A stretch of 64,000 nt of DNA from Pagrus major (GCF_040436345.1 NC_133219.1:24836709-24900708); one strand, 5' to 3'; counted from the stretch's first letter, positions 23,087 to 33,974 are shown. Numbers and translations are program-made. Notes: generated from the letters alone by a model not told the origin.

Positions 23087-23361
23087 TAAGGGTGTCACGA
23101 TTTCAAATTTAAATCGAAATCGATTGAAATTAATTCACAATCTCGAACTTCGAGTTAAAAAATAGAATCGTCGATGACAATGTAGTGTGGTACATTGTGA
23201 ACAAAGGTCAGACATTATATTGCATAAAAGTCTAGTCTAAAAATGGCATAGCAACCTGTGCTTTAAAAAAAATAAATGTAAAAATCGAGAATCGAATTGA
23301 ACATGACCTTAGAATCGAAAATTGAATCGAATCGAGGATTTGGAGAATCATGACACCCCTA
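23087..23361. mobile_element. hAT-type MITE nested in Tc1, 275 bp
   Basis: The ends are TAAGGGTGTCACGATT (23087-23102) and the complement of TAGGGGTGTCATGATT (to 23361). The flanking 8-mers CTTGTAAT at 23079-23086 and 23362-23369 are identical. The interior is rich in AATCGA words and has no coding potential. Confidence 0.88.
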
Positions 23362-23540
23362 CTTGTAATAATAGTTGTGTTGAGCTATTTAAATGGTCCT
23401 TGTTTGATTTGTTTATTGCAAACAGCTGCTAGTTAGTACATTTTGCCAATAAACCTAATTTGCAGTTGGGGTTGAATAATTTTGATTGCAACTGTAAGAT
23501 TTTGAGCAATAGTTAGGGTTAGGGTTATAATATATAGGTT

Positions 23541-23876
23541 ATGGACACTCCCAGCATCACAAGCAGACAGAGGAGCAAGTGGAGGCGGTGTGACCAGTGC
23601 TACGCCGACAAGATCCAGTTGCTATGGACGCTCCTAGCATCACAAGCCGACAGAGGAGCAAGCGGAGGCGGTGTGACCAAGTGCTATTCGGACAAGACCC
23701 AGTTGCTTTGGACGCTCCTAGCATCACAAGCCGACAGAGGAGCAAGTGGAGGCGGTGTGACCGAGTGCTACGCTGACAAGACCCAGTTGCTATGGATGCT
23801 CCTAGCATCACAAGCCGACAGAGGAGCAAGCGGAGACGGTGTGACCGAAGGCGGAAGCGCGGCTGTCGGGGAGGAC
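23541..23876 (+). repeat. Four-copy 84-bp tandem repeat at a LINE 5' end
   Basis: Units start near 23542, 23625, 23709 and 23793 (period 83-84). Each contains CATCACAAGC, GACAGAGGAGCAAG and GGCGGTGTGACC. In one frame they give a 28-residue repeat with LLASQADRGASGGGVT; another frame gives SITSRQRSKRRRCDR. The last unit runs into the LINE endonuclease N-terminal region. Confidence 0.92.
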
Positions 23877-24399
23877 TAACAGCTAAGCTAAAAGCTAACC
23901 CCGTTCCCTGGAAAACAAAATAGATCACCTACAGCTGGAATTAACAAGTAAACGAGAGATGAGGAACTGTTGCACAATAATTCTGACAGAGACATGACTA
24001 AACTCGTCAATCCTGGACAATGCTGTCAGCTTCGAGGGACTGGCTACTTTTTGTGCTGACAGGAGCTGCGCACTCAGCGGTAAATCCCGAGGGGGTGGTC
24101 TATGTATTTACTTCAAAACAACTGGTGTATAAATGCTTAGTTTGTCTCAAGCCATTGCTCACCAGACACTGACCATTCTTTTTGCCCAGGGAGTTTTCCT
24201 TAGTTTCCATCACTGCTGTGTACGTGCCCCCCAGTGCTGACACTAAAGAGGCCATGAAAGTTCTCTACCGGACTATCAGTGAGTTGCAATCTACTCACAC
24301 TCAGATCATCCATCTGTTATGCTAATTCCAGCATATAAGCCCCTGCTGGTCAGAGGAAAACCTACAGTGAGGCAGGTGAGGGTGTGATCTGAGGGGGCT

Positions 24400-26279
24400 A
24401 TGGAGGCACTACAGGACTGTTTTGAGTGCACTGACTGGAATATCTTCAAAGCAGCTGCCACTTACAACGATCACATCAACATAGATGAGTATGCCATGTC
24501 TGTGTCAGCCTACATCAACAAATGCACGGAGGACGTCAGCGCTAGCAAATCCATCACCACCTGGGCCAACCAAAAACTCTGGATGACTGATGAAGTACGC
24601 AAAATGCTAAAGGCATTGAACTCAGCCTTCAAGTCTGGCGACGAGATGGCACTGAGAACAGCAAGAGCCAACTTGAACCGTGCCATCAGACTAGCAAAGC
24701 GTGCTCACAGTCGAAAAATCCAAGATTTTTTCCATGATCCCGCTAACACCAGGGATATGTGGCAAGGTATACGGACTATCACCAACTACAGGATTGCCCC
24801 TCCTGCGTGTGACGATGACGTGAACTTCCTTAATGAACTAAACAACTTCTTTGGGAGGTTTGAGGCACTGAACAACACTCCCGCTGTGAAAACTGTTCCC
24901 CACCAGGATGAAAAGGCACTCTGCCTTGACATAGCTGAGGTGCGAAGGTCTCTGAGGAGTGTCAACTCACGGAAGGCTCTGGGCCCTGACATCATACCTG
25001 GGCGGGTGCTCAGGGAATGTGCAGATCAGCTGGCTTGTGTCCTAACAGACATTTTTAAAACCTCACTGGATCAAGCCTAAGTCCCATTATGTTTCAAAAC
25101 TGCCTCCATCATCCCAGTGCCAAAAAAACCTCAAATCACATCACTCAATGACTACCGGCCCATCGCACTCACTCCTATTATGATGAAGTGCTTTGAAAGA
25201 CTAGTAAAGGAGCACATCACCTCCAGACTCCCTGCCACGTTTGACCCCTTCCAGTTTGCCTACCGGCCAAACCGCTTCACTGAGGATGCCATCTCCACCA
25301 CTCTTCACTTGAGCCTTGCACACCTGGAGGAGAAAAACACTCATATTCGGATGCTGTTCCTGGACTTCAGTTCAGCGTTTAATACCATCACCACAGCATC
25401 TGGTAGACAAACTGGGACCCCTGCAACTGGCTGCTGGACTTCCTCACTGAAAGACCACAGTCAGTGCGGGTCAGTCAGATTACCTTCAGTGTCATCACCC
25501 TCAACACAGGCTCCCCTCAAGGCTGTGTCCTGAGCCCCCTGCTGTTCACTCTGATGACTCACGACTGCGTCCCAAGGGCTACCACCAACCACATTGTGAA
25601 ATTTGCAGACGACACAACAGTGGTGGGCCTCATCAGGGATGACCACGACCTGGCTTACAGGGAGGAGGTGGAGCAGCTGGTGGGCTGGTGTAGCAAAAAC
25701 AACTTGATCCTGAACGTGGACAAAACCAAAGAGATCATTGTCAACTTCAGGAAGAAGCAGCCCAGCCACGCTCCACTTCTCATCAACAACACGGCTGTGG
25801 AGGTGGTCAGCAGCACCAAGTTCCTGGGGGTGCACATCACAGACAACCTCACCTGGTCTGTGAACACTGCGGCACTGGTCAAAAAGGCACAACAGCATCT
25901 GCACTTCCTGCAAAGGATGAGGAGAGCCCTCCTGCCCCCGCCCATCCTCACTACATTCTACAGGAGCACCATAGAGAGCATCCTGACCAGCTGCATCTCC
26001 ATGTGGTGTGGAAGCTGCAAAGCCTCTGATTGGAGGAATGTGAGGAGAGTGGTGAGGACAGCGGAGAAGATCATTGGGACTTCTCTCCCCTCCATTCAGG
26101 ACATTGCTCCCAAGTGCTGCATGTCCCGAGCTGGGAATATTATCAGAGACTCCTCCCACCCTCACCATGGACTGTTTTCCATGCTGGCCTCTGGAAAGAG
26201 GTTCTGCAGCATTCGGTGCAGGACCACAAGGATCTGTAACAGCTTTTTTCCCCCATGTCATCAGACTGCTGAACTCTAA
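24400..26279 (+). pseudogene. LINE reverse transcriptase pseudogene
   Basis: Frame one (24400-25080) holds the linker and fingers (NSRKALGPDIIPGRVLRECA). After a stop at 25078-25080 the frame continues with [40 protein letters not shown] and [11 protein letters not shown], the first catalytic Asp. A deletion and shift near 25390 interrupt it. The next frame (25464-26279) carries [28 protein letters not shown] with the ADD box, [14 protein letters not shown], and a C-terminus ending CHQTAEL. The protein would copy LINE RNA at a nicked target. The 266-codon minus-strand frame over 25461-26261 is its shadow. Confidence 0.9.
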
Positions 26280-26536
26280 ATGACAATTGTCATTTATTCT
26301 GGATACCTTGTTTCCTCAAAACATTTGCACTACCTAACTCAACTATGTCACTTTAAATAATTTGCACTTTCAGTATGTTTCTGTTTTTGATATTTATTTT
26401 CTTATTGTGGTATTTTTTTGATATACTTTCATTTTAATTCTATGCTGAGCCTCTGAAATGAAATTTCGTTCTGTGTTCACTTGTTGCTCACTGAATGACA
26501 AAGACTAAGTCTAAGTCTAATGAGTTGATGAAGGTT

Positions 26537-26805
26537 CCAGGTCATGGTAATTCTAAGTGCTGTATCATAGGCAACTGGACTTGTTTTAGTTTCTTGAAGA
26601 CCCACAAGTGGCCCCAACGACTCTAACTCAGAGCTCACACGTGTCCGTTACGACTCTGTAAGGACACACCCACACAGAGTTTAAAAGCCTGCAAACTCCA
26701 ATCCAGTTAGTTAGAACTGAAGAAGCCTCTTGGATGAGAAGTGAAACATCTTCAAGAAATTGAAACGAGTCCAGTTGCCTACGATACAGCACTTAGTAAT
26801 AGTTA
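26537..26805. repeat. Palindromic interspersed repeat with 46-bp inverted arms
   Basis: The arms at 26555-26600 and 26749-26794 are inverted copies matching at about 42 of 46 positions by eye (core GGCAACTGGACTTGTTT and its complement). The spacer is about 150 bp. The partial copy at 11160-11275 shows it is interspersed. I do not recognise a coding region or a named family. Confidence 0.75.
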
Positions 26806-27371
26806 ATATGTTTTGAATATTGACACAAATGAATGTTTTCAGTCATTGTATTGCATTGTATTATGAGTATGTATAATATGAACAGGATTGCAGGTTGTTG
26901 GAAACTACCAAATCACTACAACCATGCTGAATTTGAATGTACAGACCAGGCCAATCAAACCTGTTTTTTGCCCACTTGCGAGCAGTGCAACAAGCTGTAA
27001 ACAAAACAATAATTTATTATCACCTATGTTGAACATGTTAGCAAGCAGCTGCTTATTTACACATTGAGCAGACACAAAGCAACATCACAATCCAATTGTA
27101 GTGGTATTCCTGTTCACCTGATGAATGCCAGTCCAGTAATCACTCTCCTTTTAGTTCTCTTTTGGTCTTTCAACTCCCAAGATTAATATCTGGCTTGATA
27201 ACTTTGCCTGCTCTTTGATGAATTGCAGGTAGTTTACAGTGGGTTCTTAGTGCTTTTCTCCTGAAAACCGCTGCTCGCTTTGGCTGAAAGTGAAACAATA
27301 ACAGAAGTTGCCTGCAAGAAAACCTAAAAAATTAGTTGTTATATGCTGACAGTTGTGGAAAGTAAGTAAGT
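26806..27371. other. Intergenic stretch without a visible gene
   Basis: AT-rich sequence. I see no domain or repeat boundary. Confidence 0.5.
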
Positions 27372-27600
27372 ACATCTACATTTAGGGCATTTTAGCAGAC
27401 GCTTTTATCCAAAGCAACTTACAGTAATTCATACATTCATACACTGATGGCGGTGGCTGCCATGCAAGGTGCCGACCAGCACATCAGGAGCAGTTTTTTT
27501 GGGGTTTAGTATCTTGCCCAAGGACACTTTGACATGCAGAATCAAACCAGCGACCTTCCGATAACAAGACGCTGGCTTTACCCCTAAGCCACAGCCGCCC
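27372..27600 (-). repeat. tRNA-derived SINE
   Basis: Read on minus, 27600-27535 looks like a tRNA head with a box A-like TGGCTTAGGGGT and a box B-like GGTCGCTGGTTTGATTC. The 3' part contains AAGTTGCTTTGGATAAAAGC followed by GTCTGCTAAA, a tail found in many fish SINEs. No TATA or tRNA 3' structure suggests a real tRNA gene. RNA polymerase III would have used the internal boxes. Confidence 0.78.
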
Positions 27601-28129
27601 TACTCAAGTACTGTACTTAAGTACAATTTTGAGGTACTTGTACTTCACTTGAGCATTTCCATTTTATTCTACTTTATACTTCTACTCCACTATAATTGGA
27701 TGATGATCTTACTTTAATAATAAAACAGGATAATACTATAAATTACAATATATTTTTTTAACAATTAGACCAATGGGTCTGAACATTTTTTGCTTGTGAC
27801 TTCTCACAACAAGGCTACAAGTTTCTAAATTGGGCCCCTTGTCATGTTTCAGGTGTCTGAGTTGTTAGCAGTTCCACCAAAGAGACATTCCCCTCTAAAC
27901 ATCTCACATGGTTTCATTTCAGTAACTGTTCAAATGATCCAATATATCAAAAAACGTCTGAAAAATAAAAACAAATGTGTATCATAACTTTTTGTTTTTT
28001 TCTTCTTCTTTTGTCTCCCATTAATCATGCCCAAACAGTGGTCAGGAACCACTGGGCTAAACTAGCTAACTGTAGTTAAAACAAGCTTATTTCTGGTAAG
28101 GTTGCATATTTAGAAATACGTAAAGGCAC

Positions 28130-28201
<72 letters not shown>

Positions 28202-28284
28202 CATATATATGTATATTTATATAATAATAATAATAATTAGCTGACAAAAGTTTGTCCTGTTCCCATCTCTTGCTTTACTCAACC
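27601..28284. other. Intergenic stretch with a long TA microsatellite
   Basis: I see no gene. It includes (TA)n at 28134-28191 and (ATA)n near 28222-28237. Confidence 0.55.
28134..28191. repeat. (TA)n microsatellite
   Basis: About 29 TA units, continuing as imperfect TA-rich sequence to 28220. Confidence 0.95.
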
Positions 28285-28506
28285 ACAGCTGCTGAGGGGA
28301 TTAGTTTCTGGATGATCTTAAGGAGTGGTTGTTTCATGCTCTCTGGAATTATTGCAGATGTGACTGGGTATGCGGCATGTAACATCTATGTAAAGCATAG
28401 TGGTCTCTCTCCTTGTCTGGATTAAGCCATCCCTCAGCTTCCAGGCAATGAAAAGTGGTCTAGAAGAGATCAAGGACATTTTCAAATACATCCCTCCACA
28501 GCCGCT
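28285..28506 (-). pseudogene. Integrase-like gene, exon with catalytic Glu
   Basis: The segment begins after TTTTTTAAG (acceptor AG). It reads IERLWRDVFENVLDLF, stop, TTFHCLEAEGWLNPDKERDH, a YALH-type block and an NNHSLRSSRN end. The stop falls where the family has an aromatic residue. Confidence 0.65.
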
Positions 28507-28859
28507 CAATTCTTAAAAAAACAAACAAAACAAAAAACAAAACACACACAACAGCATATCAAAACATTTCAGCATTCACTTGCCATCTTTTCATTGACAC
28601 CCTGCTGATAAATAAAAACAGTTGGGATATATAATTTTTCATTTCAACTATATAGTATATAAAATGTATGCAAGATGTTGCTTTTTGAAGAACCATACTA
28701 GTGTAGTTTAGTAGTGTAGTTGGACCCAACACAACTTCACACAATTCACATTACCAGTGAATTGCATCTTTACCAAAACTTTTGATGACTAGATGTGCAG
28801 TGCATTCTTAAATGCTATTCACTGCAATATACATTCATTGTTCAGTTTTAAATTTTGGT

Positions 28860-28945
28860 CAGTAGTCAAAACGACTTTTGACTACTGTAGTCAAAAGTAG
28901 TCAAAAGTCGTCAAAAGTAGTCAAAAGTCAAAACGACGTTTGACT
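28860..28945. repeat. Short GTCAAAAGTA tandem and inverted repeats
   Basis: AGTAGTCAAAA, its inverse TTTTGACTACT and AGTCAAAACGAC recur several times within about 85 bp, allowing small hairpins. The stretch lies in an apparent intron of the integrase-like pseudogene. Confidence 0.75.
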
Positions 28946-29494
28946 ACTGTACTACTATTTATGCAGGAAGATAAACACTGATGACATGGTGAATTCAAAT
29001 AACCCCCAACTGTTATATGTTAATTATATACTTTATATACAAATGACATGCAATATAATAAAGACAAATACAGCCATTGTGTGAAAATAAAACTACACAG
29101 GTGGTCCTTGATGCGTCCATTTTCAGTTCAAAATGAATGTGTGAAAGTTAAAACAACTTAACCTATATTAATAACATTTATCTCAGCTCAAGTCTGTTTG
29201 CCTTGGGAGAGGGCAGTAATACAAGGAATGACATGTTGATAACTGATAACCCTGAGGGCTGACAACTAGACTTTTAAATATGCTGTCTCAAATGTATTAA
29301 CTATCAGAAGTATCATAAAGTAATGTTGTAACATCTGGATTCATAAGAATATATGTTTGTAGACATTCTGATAATAAATTATTCCAAGTGTCATTTTAAA
29401 ACAGAATGTACTTTTAATTTTGTTGATTTTTATAATTTATGTAATGTACGTAAATGTCTGCAAAGAAAATTAATCACTATAATGCAAATATCTA

Positions 29495-29759
29495 GAAACT
29501 CAACTAAATTTGTTGATTGTGGACACTTCTTCCAGCAATGTGAAAGTTCCTATTAAGTCCACGACTGGTCACCATGAAGCATGCCACCAGAATGTTTTCC
29601 CCTCCCTTATCTGAGCAGACTCTAGACAGTTTACCATACTGCTCTACTGCTTACAGGAAACTCTCCACGACAGTTTGGGCTCTGTTGTTGATCGATGCAG
29701 TCAGGTGAAGGATGAGCCGTGAAAACCCATCAATACCACTATGCACAACCACTCTCCAT
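29495..29759 (-). pseudogene. Integrase-like gene, exon with two catalytic Asp
   Basis: It begins at 29759 after an acceptor (TTTGTAG). It contains HSGIDGFSRLILHLTASINN, RAQTVVESFL then an in-frame [22 protein letters not shown] and [16 protein letters not shown]. The sequence after HNQ (about 29500-29490) lacks the GT expected for a donor. Confidence 0.7.
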
Positions 29760-31003
29760 CTACAAATATGAAAAAGAAGGTCCTTTTAAAACACTTTCTG
29801 GAAGAGGTAGCATTGAAACACAAGATGAGGCAAAGTACAACATTTTAGATTAAGACTATAACTATCAAGGAAGGTGCAGAAAATGTCATTCTGCAAGAAT
29901 TATGCCTTTAGATGGATGCAGAACATCCCTCAGATAAAGACAATGTGAATGAAATAACATCTGGTGCAAAAGGAAAGCTAACTGCTCACCTTGATTAATT
30001 GGCTTTTAAAACTAAATACCAAGCCTTAGCATAACAACTGATTCAGAAAAAAAACTGCAAGCAACAGATCAAGTTAATTAAGAAGCACATAGCCATTTTT
30101 GGAAAATGTGATCAGATCAAGGTCTCATAAAACTCACTGTGCACCCACTGTGTATGAATTCTGTGAAACAAATAAACATGCCATGCCTCAATGTTGATTA
30201 TGGGGACATTGTTGGGCCAGTGGTGTTTGAGACAATGCAGATTACACACAATACACAAGTAATCAAATAGAATAAAGGATTGCACTAATTGGCAGGGAAC
30301 CTAAATAGTAAAGCTTGTAGTGCCTACTGGTGAACTCGTTGCTCTTCAGTAGTTAGAAACAAGTGAGATTCCTGAGTTGTTAGAAAGTTCACACTACACA
30401 TGCACTCACATCCACATCCTTCTACCAAAAAACAATATGATCTATATTCATCTCACTGCCATTAACAGAAGCTGTGAAAGCATTGCAACTGTGTGAAAAG
30501 TTAGCCCTCTTTTCCCCCAACTCGCCTGACATTTTCTGCACCATTTAAATGGACTACTGTTTATTACACGCACGCACGCACACACACACTTACACGCATA
30601 CACACACGGAGCTTCGGGCGTTTGTAATTACACGCGGCGCCGGCAACCGCGGCGTAATTCATTCATGCGCAATCACTATTTTACACATCTTTCAGTTACT
30701 CACCAAACTTCTGCCAACATCATAGCGGACGACGCGGTACCCGTCGATTCGGCTCCATAACTCATTTCATTCCGTTTGTCCATACATCATGCACACAAAC
30801 ACCAACAGTACATTGATAACTTTCACTTTCACTTCCTGGTCCCGCATCACTTTGCTTCCCCAAGGAACACGAGTCCCCCGACGATGACGAATTTATTCCC
30901 GGTTTGGGACAGGGGAAAGGGTTGCTTTGAGTGGGGGAAGCTATGGGTACATTACAAAATGTTTAACTATAAAGAGATGTAAATATTATTTAATCATATT
31001 CAT
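29760..31003. other. Intron-like and CpG-rich stretch
   Basis: I see no supported exon. 30572-30608 is an ACAC-type simple repeat. 30608-30755 has a local CpG cluster (CGCGGCGCCGGCAACCGCGG) but no gene starts there convincingly. Confidence 0.45.
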
Positions 31004-31055
31004 TAATAATAATAATAATAATAATAATTAATATATTAATATTATTATTATTAGT
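31003..31055. repeat. (AAT)n/(ATT)n inverted microsatellite
   Basis: AATAATAAT units turn into ATTATTATT after ATTAATATATTAAT, giving a self-complementary block. Confidence 0.85.
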
Positions 31056-31869
31056 ATTGGAACAGCTGTGGGTGATGGGTAAAATATCCGTTGAATGTCT
31101 GTACCTACAAAATACCCTGTCACGTTGGTTTCTTCCAATTAGAGGAACTGAAGGGCTATTTAAAGCCAGGGTTTTCTGCCTCAGGGGTGGGAGTCTGGAG
31201 AGAGCAACTTGCCGAGAGGTTGTATTGAGAGAGAGAGAGAATTGAGTCAGTGCCTTTAACGTTGAGGAACCGGTGGGTTCATGTTTTTTTGTTTGTTTGT
31301 TTGTTTTGTTTTTGAAGTTTTCTTTTGTTGCCATTGGGCTGGAACCCTTATTTTTGTGCACTGTAAATAAATCTGCACTTTTCACCCTCATCCACGTTTG
31401 CCATTGCTGCGTTTTTCACCTCATCACCACCAAACCTCAGTGTGTCTTGTCGCCACCATCCTGTGTGGACGTGGGCTGCAAAGTCCATTCTTCACAAACT
31501 GTTCTACTGTATTGCTTATTGTACATTATTGTATTGCTATTGGGAGCTTGAACAGAGTAACATCTTCGCTGTAAGGTTCGTAGTGACAGCCTGCGCATCA
31601 GTACCCCTTGAGGATCCACACATCTTAATGATGCCAGCACACGTTGTCCTATAAAAGGACAGTTACATTAACACAAAATGTAGCATACATTGTCCACAGC
31701 GAGATCATATTTAGACAGTTCATTGTAAATACAGTTGTATATATTACTTTTACAGTTCATAAACTATGATTCCGAAGAAGGGCTATTTAAAAGTCATTCT
31801 GACTTCAAGATTATTAGCTGTCATCTATAACAAGATTAAATTGACAATATTTTTTGTTGAAAACATAAG
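31056..31869. other. Possible LTR-like or promoter-like segment, unresolved
   Basis: Around 31149-31165 is GGGCTATTTAAAGCCAGGG (TATA-like) and at 31364-31372 GTAAATAAA (polyadenylation-like), about 210 bases apart on +. This spacing resembles a U3-R organisation, but no flanking duplication, partner LTR or coding sequence was found. No gene is claimed. Confidence 0.3.
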
Positions 31870-32064
31870 TTGACCATCACTCTGCTGTCTGTGTTCAATA
31901 ACACTGTACAAATCAGTGAAGTGCTAACATTTTTGACAAAAAGTTGCCTTGGTCTCAAGTGACCCAATATCATCTTGTAGCCAGCGCTTAGGTAAAGGTG
32001 ATGAATGTCAGACACAATCACGTCCAACTCCTCATCACTGATGCTGTTGTTCAAGTCATCTCGT
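31870..32064 (-). pseudogene. Integrase-like gene, N-terminal exon
   Basis: It begins at 32064 after GTGCACTCAG. It reads RDDLNNSISDEELDVIVSDI, then HHLYLSAGYKMILGHLRPR. This is the conserved segment before the integrase core in the family. The match weakens after that, and no clear donor is seen. Confidence 0.6.
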
Positions 32065-32099
32065 CTGAGTGCACAGAAAATTGCTATTAGAACCACAGT

Positions 32100-32614
32100 T
32101 TGTTTTTTTGTTTTTTTAAAAAAGGGTAAATAAACAATATTTACCTAAATTCTGCTGAAACTATTTGTCAAAGTATTAACATTAAGTGAGAAATTGCAGA
32201 ATCAGCTGTTGAGAAATGTAGTTCCTGAAGATTTCATAGAATTATACCCAACATTTTTAGCAAGTTAACAAGACTTGAATGTATGTAATGAGAAACTATG
32301 GCATTTCTTTCGTTATTCAATGTGTTGTTTAATGCTGTTTCTTCCATTTTATCGCTTCAAATGCGCAAGTCCTCCTCTACTCTCCCACCTTCTCTTTCCC
32401 ACATCCAGGCATCTCGTATGTCTGTAGATGATATGCCAGGTGATAATAACCAATCAGAGAGCTTGTTACATCCCATGGCTAATTTGCATTGTTTTACCTC
32501 ATTTTACCAGCTCAAGGCCCAAAGTGTCTCACAAAGGCTGAATGGAGAGGCTAAAGGGAGAAGCTAAATGACTAAGCAAATCGAATAGCTAATTGGAAAA
32601 GGAAAAGCAGCAAG
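32100..32614. other. Intergenic stretch without a visible gene
   Basis: Pyrimidine-rich and A-rich sequence. A short frame at 32298-32567 has no recognisable domain. Confidence 0.45.
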
Positions 32615-32688
32615 TAAATGGAAATGCAGATAGAAAAGGAAATTGTACTTAAAAGGGCAATTTCCTTTTCTATCTGCATTTCCATTTA
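32615..32688. repeat. Perfect palindrome, 31-bp arms, 12-base spacer
   Basis: The arms at 32615-32645 and 32658-32688 are exact reverse complements (core GCAGATAGAAAAGGAAATTG). The loop is TACTTAAAAGGG. Confidence 0.95.
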
Positions 32689-32697
32689 TTGAATTGA

Positions 32698-32769
32698 ATT
32701 GAATTAAGAATACACATTTTAATCAGGCATTTAAAAATGCCTGATTAAAGTCTGTATTCTTAATTCAAT
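32698..32769. repeat. Near-perfect palindrome, 35-bp arms, 2-base spacer
   Basis: The arms at 32698-32732 and 32735-32769 are reverse complements with about three mismatches. The centre is GGCATTTAAAAATGCC. It lies 9 bp from the first palindrome. Confidence 0.93.
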
Positions 32770-33397
32770 TTGTGAATCCAGCTATTTATTTCTCTTTTTA
32801 AACTGCATTTTCAAATAGATTTTTAAATTCCATTATTTATTTATGAATTCATTAATGTATTTTTAAATGATGTACTTATTGGCTGTTTTAATTTGTTTTT
32901 GTAAATCCCTTTTAATAATTAATTTTAACTATGTATTGATGGATTAATATTTCATTTGTAAATTCTATTCAAAGTTCCTCTTTTTATTGCCCATTAAAAT
33001 ATCAAATAATGAATTACTGTAATTTAGTCTATTTATTAATAGATTAATAAATTAATTTGTAAACTAATTTATTAATGCCTATTTTTATTGTACAATTAGT
33101 TAAATGCTTTATTACTGTTTTCGTGACACTTGGAGTCCTCCATAGTGTATGTACATTTGCAGCTGAAGTTATATAAGGGTCATTCCATGCCAACTCACCT
33201 AAAATCCATCCGTTTATGTCATGGATTTTCTGGAAAAAAAATCATGTTGAAACTTCTAGTAAAGTCATTAGACATTCCAAAATCCTATAGCTGTGTTCCA
33301 AATATTTTTTAAGTTTTGAATTTATTATGTTTGGCCCTTAGAGTGAGTTGAAATTCGTCCTGAACATCCAAGAGACACTAAGGAAACTTGGCAACAA
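32770..33397. other. AT-rich stretch without a visible gene
   Basis: Many ATTTATTAAT-like words; the two palindromes and this stretch may be one AT-rich repeat element. Nothing coding is seen. Confidence 0.45.
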
Positions 33398-33677
33398 AGG
33401 TCCCATATTATGAAAAACACATTTTCTCTGGTCTCTACATATATAAACTGGTCCCTCCTGAGCCTACCAACTCGCAGAATGAGGAAAGCAAACGAGTCCT
33501 GCATCGTCTCTGCAGTCCACCCACTGGTAAAACGGGGCTCAGGTAGGAGTGATTTGCATAGGCCGGGCTCCTCTGCGCAAAAACACTCCCCCCTCTCCCC
33601 GGAGATATCCGAGAGGGGGGCGTTCATCCCCGAGGTGAGGTTCGGTGTGTCCAGCGGTAAGATAGCAGTGTTTCGCA

Positions 33678-33974
33678 ATGTCGTCGCTCAGAGCTAGACA
33701 CGCAAATTGCTCTGTTGTTGGTTGTAAAAATCAACATAAGTGCCTATATTCTGTCCCAGCTACAGAAGAACAGAAGACACAGTGGTTGCATTTCATTTTT
33801 AATGACAACGTGCCGGCTACGGTTCCTGTAAGTTTGTTTGTGTGTGCTAACCACTTCACATCGGACTGCTTCAGTAACGAGGGTCAGTACAAAGCTGGCT
33901 TTGCCTCGACACCGACCCTCGTAAAAGGATCAGTTCCAACCATACGGGACCCAGCAACTGCACCCGAGCCACAG
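33678..33974 (+). CDS. THAP zinc-finger exon, copy 2 (open)
   Basis: The ATG at 33678 opens MSSLRARHANCSVVGCKNQH. The THAP signature is complete: C-X4-C near residues 11-16, conserved Trp in TQWLHFIFND, C-X2-H in FVCANHF, and KGSVPTI, equivalent to the AVPTIF box. The exon ends PEPQ at 33974, followed by the consensus donor GTAAGT. THAP domains are DNA-binding and occur in P-element and Kolobok proteins, where they likely recognise transposon ends. The next exon is not found, as the gypsy insertion and an internal deletion follow. The exon is open but incomplete. Confidence 0.82.

Larger units (their letters stand above)
23541..26525 (+). mobile_element. LINE retrotransposon (L2/CR1-like, tentative), decayed
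   Basis: The order is tandem-repeat 5' part, endonuclease remnant (about 23900-24360), reverse transcriptase (24400-26279), a short 3' UTR, then a tail of CTAAGT repeats at 26504-26520. Endonuclease scraps include TETWLNSSILDN-like and GGGLCIYFK-like segments in broken frames. Confidence 0.85.
28285..32064 (-). pseudogene. Decayed multi-exon integrase-like (DDE) gene
   Basis: Three minus-strand segments, in order, match one protein type: an uncharacterised integrase-core family common in fish and other animals. Segment 1 (about 31870-32064) has SDIHHLYLSAGYKMILGHLR. Segment 2 (29495-29759) has [32 protein letters not shown] and HIAGRSVHN. Segment 3 (28285-28506) has IERLWRDVFENVLDLF. Segments 1 to 3 begin after AG acceptors. 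The catalytic set is visible: Asp in GIDGFSR, Asp in SDKGGEN, Glu in IERLW. In-frame stops occur in segments 2 and 3, and no GT donor is seen at the end of segment 2. At least one middle exon is not found. I infer a dead host or transposon-derived gene. Confidence 0.68.

Noticed and set aside
25461..26261. 266-codon minus-strand open frame
   Set aside because: Antisense shadow of the LINE reverse transcriptase; composition follows the other strand.
27535..27600. Possible tRNA gene on the minus strand
   Set aside because: Boxes A and B are degenerate and the sequence continues into a SINE body and tail, so it is a tRNA-derived SINE.
28134..28191. Repeated units suggesting a CRISPR array
   Set aside because: This and the other repeats are simple microsatellites or palindromes without spacers; the genome is eukaryotic.
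30572..30760. CpG-rich patch as a promoter and first exon
   Set aside because: A GTGAGT follows an ATG frame on the minus strand, but that frame stops after 12 codons and no downstream exon fits. Only a local CpG cluster is supported.
31056..31640. Solo LTR
   Set aside because: TATA-like and polyadenylation-like sites have suitable spacing, but no TG/CA boundaries or target duplication could be fixed.
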